The notes under the pieces: model-generated
Seen by the model: the letters and a program-made list of their open reading frames with translations, nothing else
What the model was told of the DNA's origin: nothing
The model's database searches: none
Made by a program: the position numbers and the translations under genes
NCBI GenBank assembly: GCA_030533445.1
Contig: CM060072.1
Coordinates: forward strand, 20,897,767 to 20,961,766
DNA from: Cyprinodon diabolis
Taxonomy: Eukaryota > Chordata > Actinopteri > Cyprinodontiformes > Cyprinodontidae
Direction of reading: 5' to 3'
Length of the DNA stretch: 64,000 nt
Shown: positions 61,637 to 64,000 of the stretch, in pieces
Numbering within the stretch: the stretch's first letter is position 1
How the letters are laid out: each line of letters starts with the position of its first letter

Positions 61637-62544
61637 GTAAGACACTTCTCTCTCTTGTGCTGTACATCACTTTACAGAGCCATTGGTAGTTTTAGAGGAA
61701 TCTCAAAAAAAAATGTTTTTGTATCGCAAAAAAATTAAAGCACCACCCAAAATTCAACGTAATATTTATTAAATTGAGAATACTATCTCATTTTAAGAAA
61801 TTATCACTGCAGGTGATTAAAATAGCATTAATCTGAATTTTATGGCAAATTTTAGATCTCAGCTTTTTTCTTTTTTCAGCAGGTAATACAAGTTATGGCT
61901 GATTCATATATTTATGTATGTATATTTATGATAGGAAATGAGAACATATAAAAACAGAAATCCTTTTATTTCTCACTTATTACTATATTAGTAGTTAGCG
62001 TGGTTAGCATTACCAGAAAAGTTGTTTTTCATACATATTCTCTGGAGAATGCAGTTCTTAATCTGAAGATATTTACTAGAAGATAAGCAAAACTTACCAA
62101 CTTTTCTAAAATCTATTAAAGAATAGAGAGTAAAAGTATACCACTTTGCTGAACTCTGTTCAGCCTTCATGTTGTCTGCATTAAGCCTTTTTTGCTCATG
62201 CTGCCTTTTTGAACTAGAGGCACATGTCATTATTTTGCAGAAAATAGTTTACTATTAAAACAGCTATTAACATATGTGTACTATCTCTATCTTGTTTTAA
62301 ACTCCTGGCAGATAAAGCAATAGCCCACGTTTTCATCATCTCATAATACCAACTTCCTCACCAAAGAAAGTATTTTGAGCTTTACTCAGCTGCACTTACT
62401 TGTGGTCAGTTTACTGATCTTTAAAAGGTAATATTTGATATTTATGAACAACTTGTCACCAATCAGAGCCTATCAAGCTGAAGCTTCTTGAATGCAGTCA
62501 ATAGCTTAGTATTTCTGATTGAATTCCAGTTTCTTTTTTAACAC
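61637..62544. other. ILK intron after codon 326
   Basis: No further ILK exon is found to the window end. The next one should begin IDEDMTA-like. Confidence 0.6.
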
Positions 62545-63400
62545 CATTTCACAGACGTCATCTCAAGGCCCTAACTCATTCAAATCAAGCAGGCAGATTG
62601 GTTGAAAGTTTTCTTAGAAACCTATCTGATTGCATCCAGTCATTGATTTTGCTTAAATTACTTGTGGTGAAATATGAAGCTAAACTAAGGCTACGTTCAC
62701 ACTTGATGCTCAATTCCGATTTTTTTATGAAATCCGATTTTATTGCGTTGCTGTTCACATTTCCAAATATATGCAACTTGTATGTGATCTCCTGTGTGAA
62801 CTGCAGTCATACAACTCAAGTGTCACGCATGCGCAGTAGAGGACGCAATGACATCACAGGCCAGCGTACTCTGTGTTTACGAAAGTAAACATGGAGGGTA
62901 GTGCCGGAGCTCAACTAGCAATCTTTCCCAACCATAAAAACTCAATCTTTTCAAATGGTTAAACATAAAAACTGTCCTCCACATCATTGTCCGCCATGGT
63001 TGTTGTTTTTCTTGCCGCTACTTCATGGCAAGACCCAGAATAGTGACCTTTGTGAGGTATTAATGGCATTCAGGTCGGATGAATGCGACCTGGCCATTCA
63101 GACACAGGTCGCATTTGAAAAGATCAGATTCGTATCGGATTCAGGACCACATAGCCAAGTGGCCTGGGTCAGTTGGAAAAAAATCTGATCTGTATTGTTC
63201 AGATCAGATCCAGGTCGCATATGGGCCAAAACATCGGATTTGGGTCACTTCAGACTGCAGTGTGAACGTACCCTAAGTTGTTTTCTTTACAGCAATCCCT
63301 CTCACTATAGCCAGCACTTGCGTGCATGCAGCGACAGTGGAGAGGAAGACACCCCCAGCAGAACCAGGCAGCAGAGTGTCACAATTAGCTTGTCGCAGAT
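62545..63400. repeat. Dispersed fish repeat, split by a MITE
   Basis: The left part has CATCTCAAGGCCCT and AGCAGGCAGATTGGTTGAAA; the right part has GCATGCAGCGACAGTGGAGA and CCCCCAGCAGAACCAGGCAG. These phrases belong together in common fish repeats and are separated here only by the element at 62689-63273. Confidence 0.55.
62689..63273. mobile_element. PIF/Harbinger-like MITE
   Basis: Ends GGCTACGTTCACACT and the complement of GGGTACGTTCACACT bound 585 bp, with TAA on both sides (62686-62688 and 63274-63276). The inside is full of short subterminal repeats (AGGTCGCAT, TCGGATT, GATCAGATC). Confidence 0.8.
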
Positions 63401-63404
63401 ATTT

Positions 63405-64000
63405 TGTCATGATCGGTTCTGAATTAAACCCACATGCAGAACACTACAAAGGAGACTGATGAAAAGTTTAACAGAGTTTATTTGAGGTTGGTACAAAAAC
63501 TAGATAACGTTCAGGAAACAGGTCCGGGCTGGATACTCAGGTGTCTGCAGAGATGACAGTTTGGTTAACCAGCAGGATTTGAGAAGTTGTTTGAGATTTC
63601 AGATTTTCTCAGAAAATACCTTGGTTTGGTTCTGGCTTTCTTCTCTGAGGGAGGGAACCGGTTGGGTCCAGAGACTGTTGGTTTAGCAGAGTGCTCAGCA
63701 GCTGCAGCGTCTAACTTCTGACTGTTTGTCTGACCTTGGCTTGAGTGATTAGCTCTCATCCAGAGAGCAGCAGGTGGATGCCAAAGTGAGATCTTCAGGT
63801 TTGGCTCTCTAGGGCAGGCAGGCTGGTTCAGGTTAAGCTCTCCCAGAGCTTCACACGAGAGACAGGTTTTCCTAGGAGCGAGAAGACAAGGCTGGTTAGA
63901 GTTCAGTTTAACTCGGAGACAAAGTTTCAAGATTTTAGAGGCTCAGGTTCGCTAACCAAACTTAGTTAACACTGCGGTGTCGAAGGAAGGTCTGGCAGCT
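63405..64000 (-). repeat. Second LTR of the left-edge family, partial
   Basis: From TGTCATGATC the sequence parallels 476-1125: ACCCACATGCAGAACAC, GAAACAGGTCCGGGCTGG against GAAACAGTCCAGGACTGG, and GAGGGAGGGAACC. Its left neighbour is an unrelated repeat, so on the minus strand this is either a 3' LTR or a solo LTR. It runs past the window. Confidence 0.7.

Overview
The window is nuclear DNA of a ray-finned fish, most likely a teleost. It is AT-rich, its genes are split by GT-AG introns, and it carries a V-SINE-like element, a Tc1/mariner element with long inverted ends, a Ty3/gypsy LTR element, PIF/Harbinger-like and hAT-like MITEs, and many GATA/GACA and AT microsatellites. The species cannot be named from the sequence.

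Layout. 1-1125: 5' end of a Ty3/gypsy-like retrotransposon on the minus strand (partial gag plus one LTR). 1126-9800: intergenic DNA with microsatellites. 9943-18812: a complete seven-exon gene read here as teleost CD96 (TACTILE), with a signal peptide, Ig V domain, second Ig-like domain, Ser/Thr-rich stalk, membrane helix and Pro-rich tail. 19283-20845: a young, inactivated Tc1 element just downstream. 23873-30953: a tandem second CD96 copy, now a pseudogene with a lost splice acceptor, frameshifts and stops; a 5'-truncated LINE sits in its first intron and a Harbinger-like MITE and a CCAAT-bearing minisatellite lie further in. 34400-38722: a six-exon gene for a small transmembrane adaptor, read as TRAT1 (TRIM). 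38.9-45.0 kb: gene-poor DNA with decayed transposons. 45289-46081: TIMM10B, a small Tim chaperone of the mitochondrial intermembrane space. 49.4-61.6 kb: ILK, with codons 1-326 in the window and the rest beyond position 64000. Its 7.5-kb first coding intron is crowded with hAT, TTAA-flanked, nested and palindromic elements. 63405-64000: the start of another LTR of the same family as the one at the left edge.

How it fits together. CD96 and TRAT1 are both T/NK-lineage membrane proteins and are near neighbours on human 3q13, so they form a conserved immune block. TIMM10B and ILK are near neighbours on human 11p15.4, a second block. The window therefore spans a junction between two ancestral linkage groups, placed between about 38.9 and 45.0 kb. 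Gene names rest on reading the translated exons against remembered family features; no database search was run.
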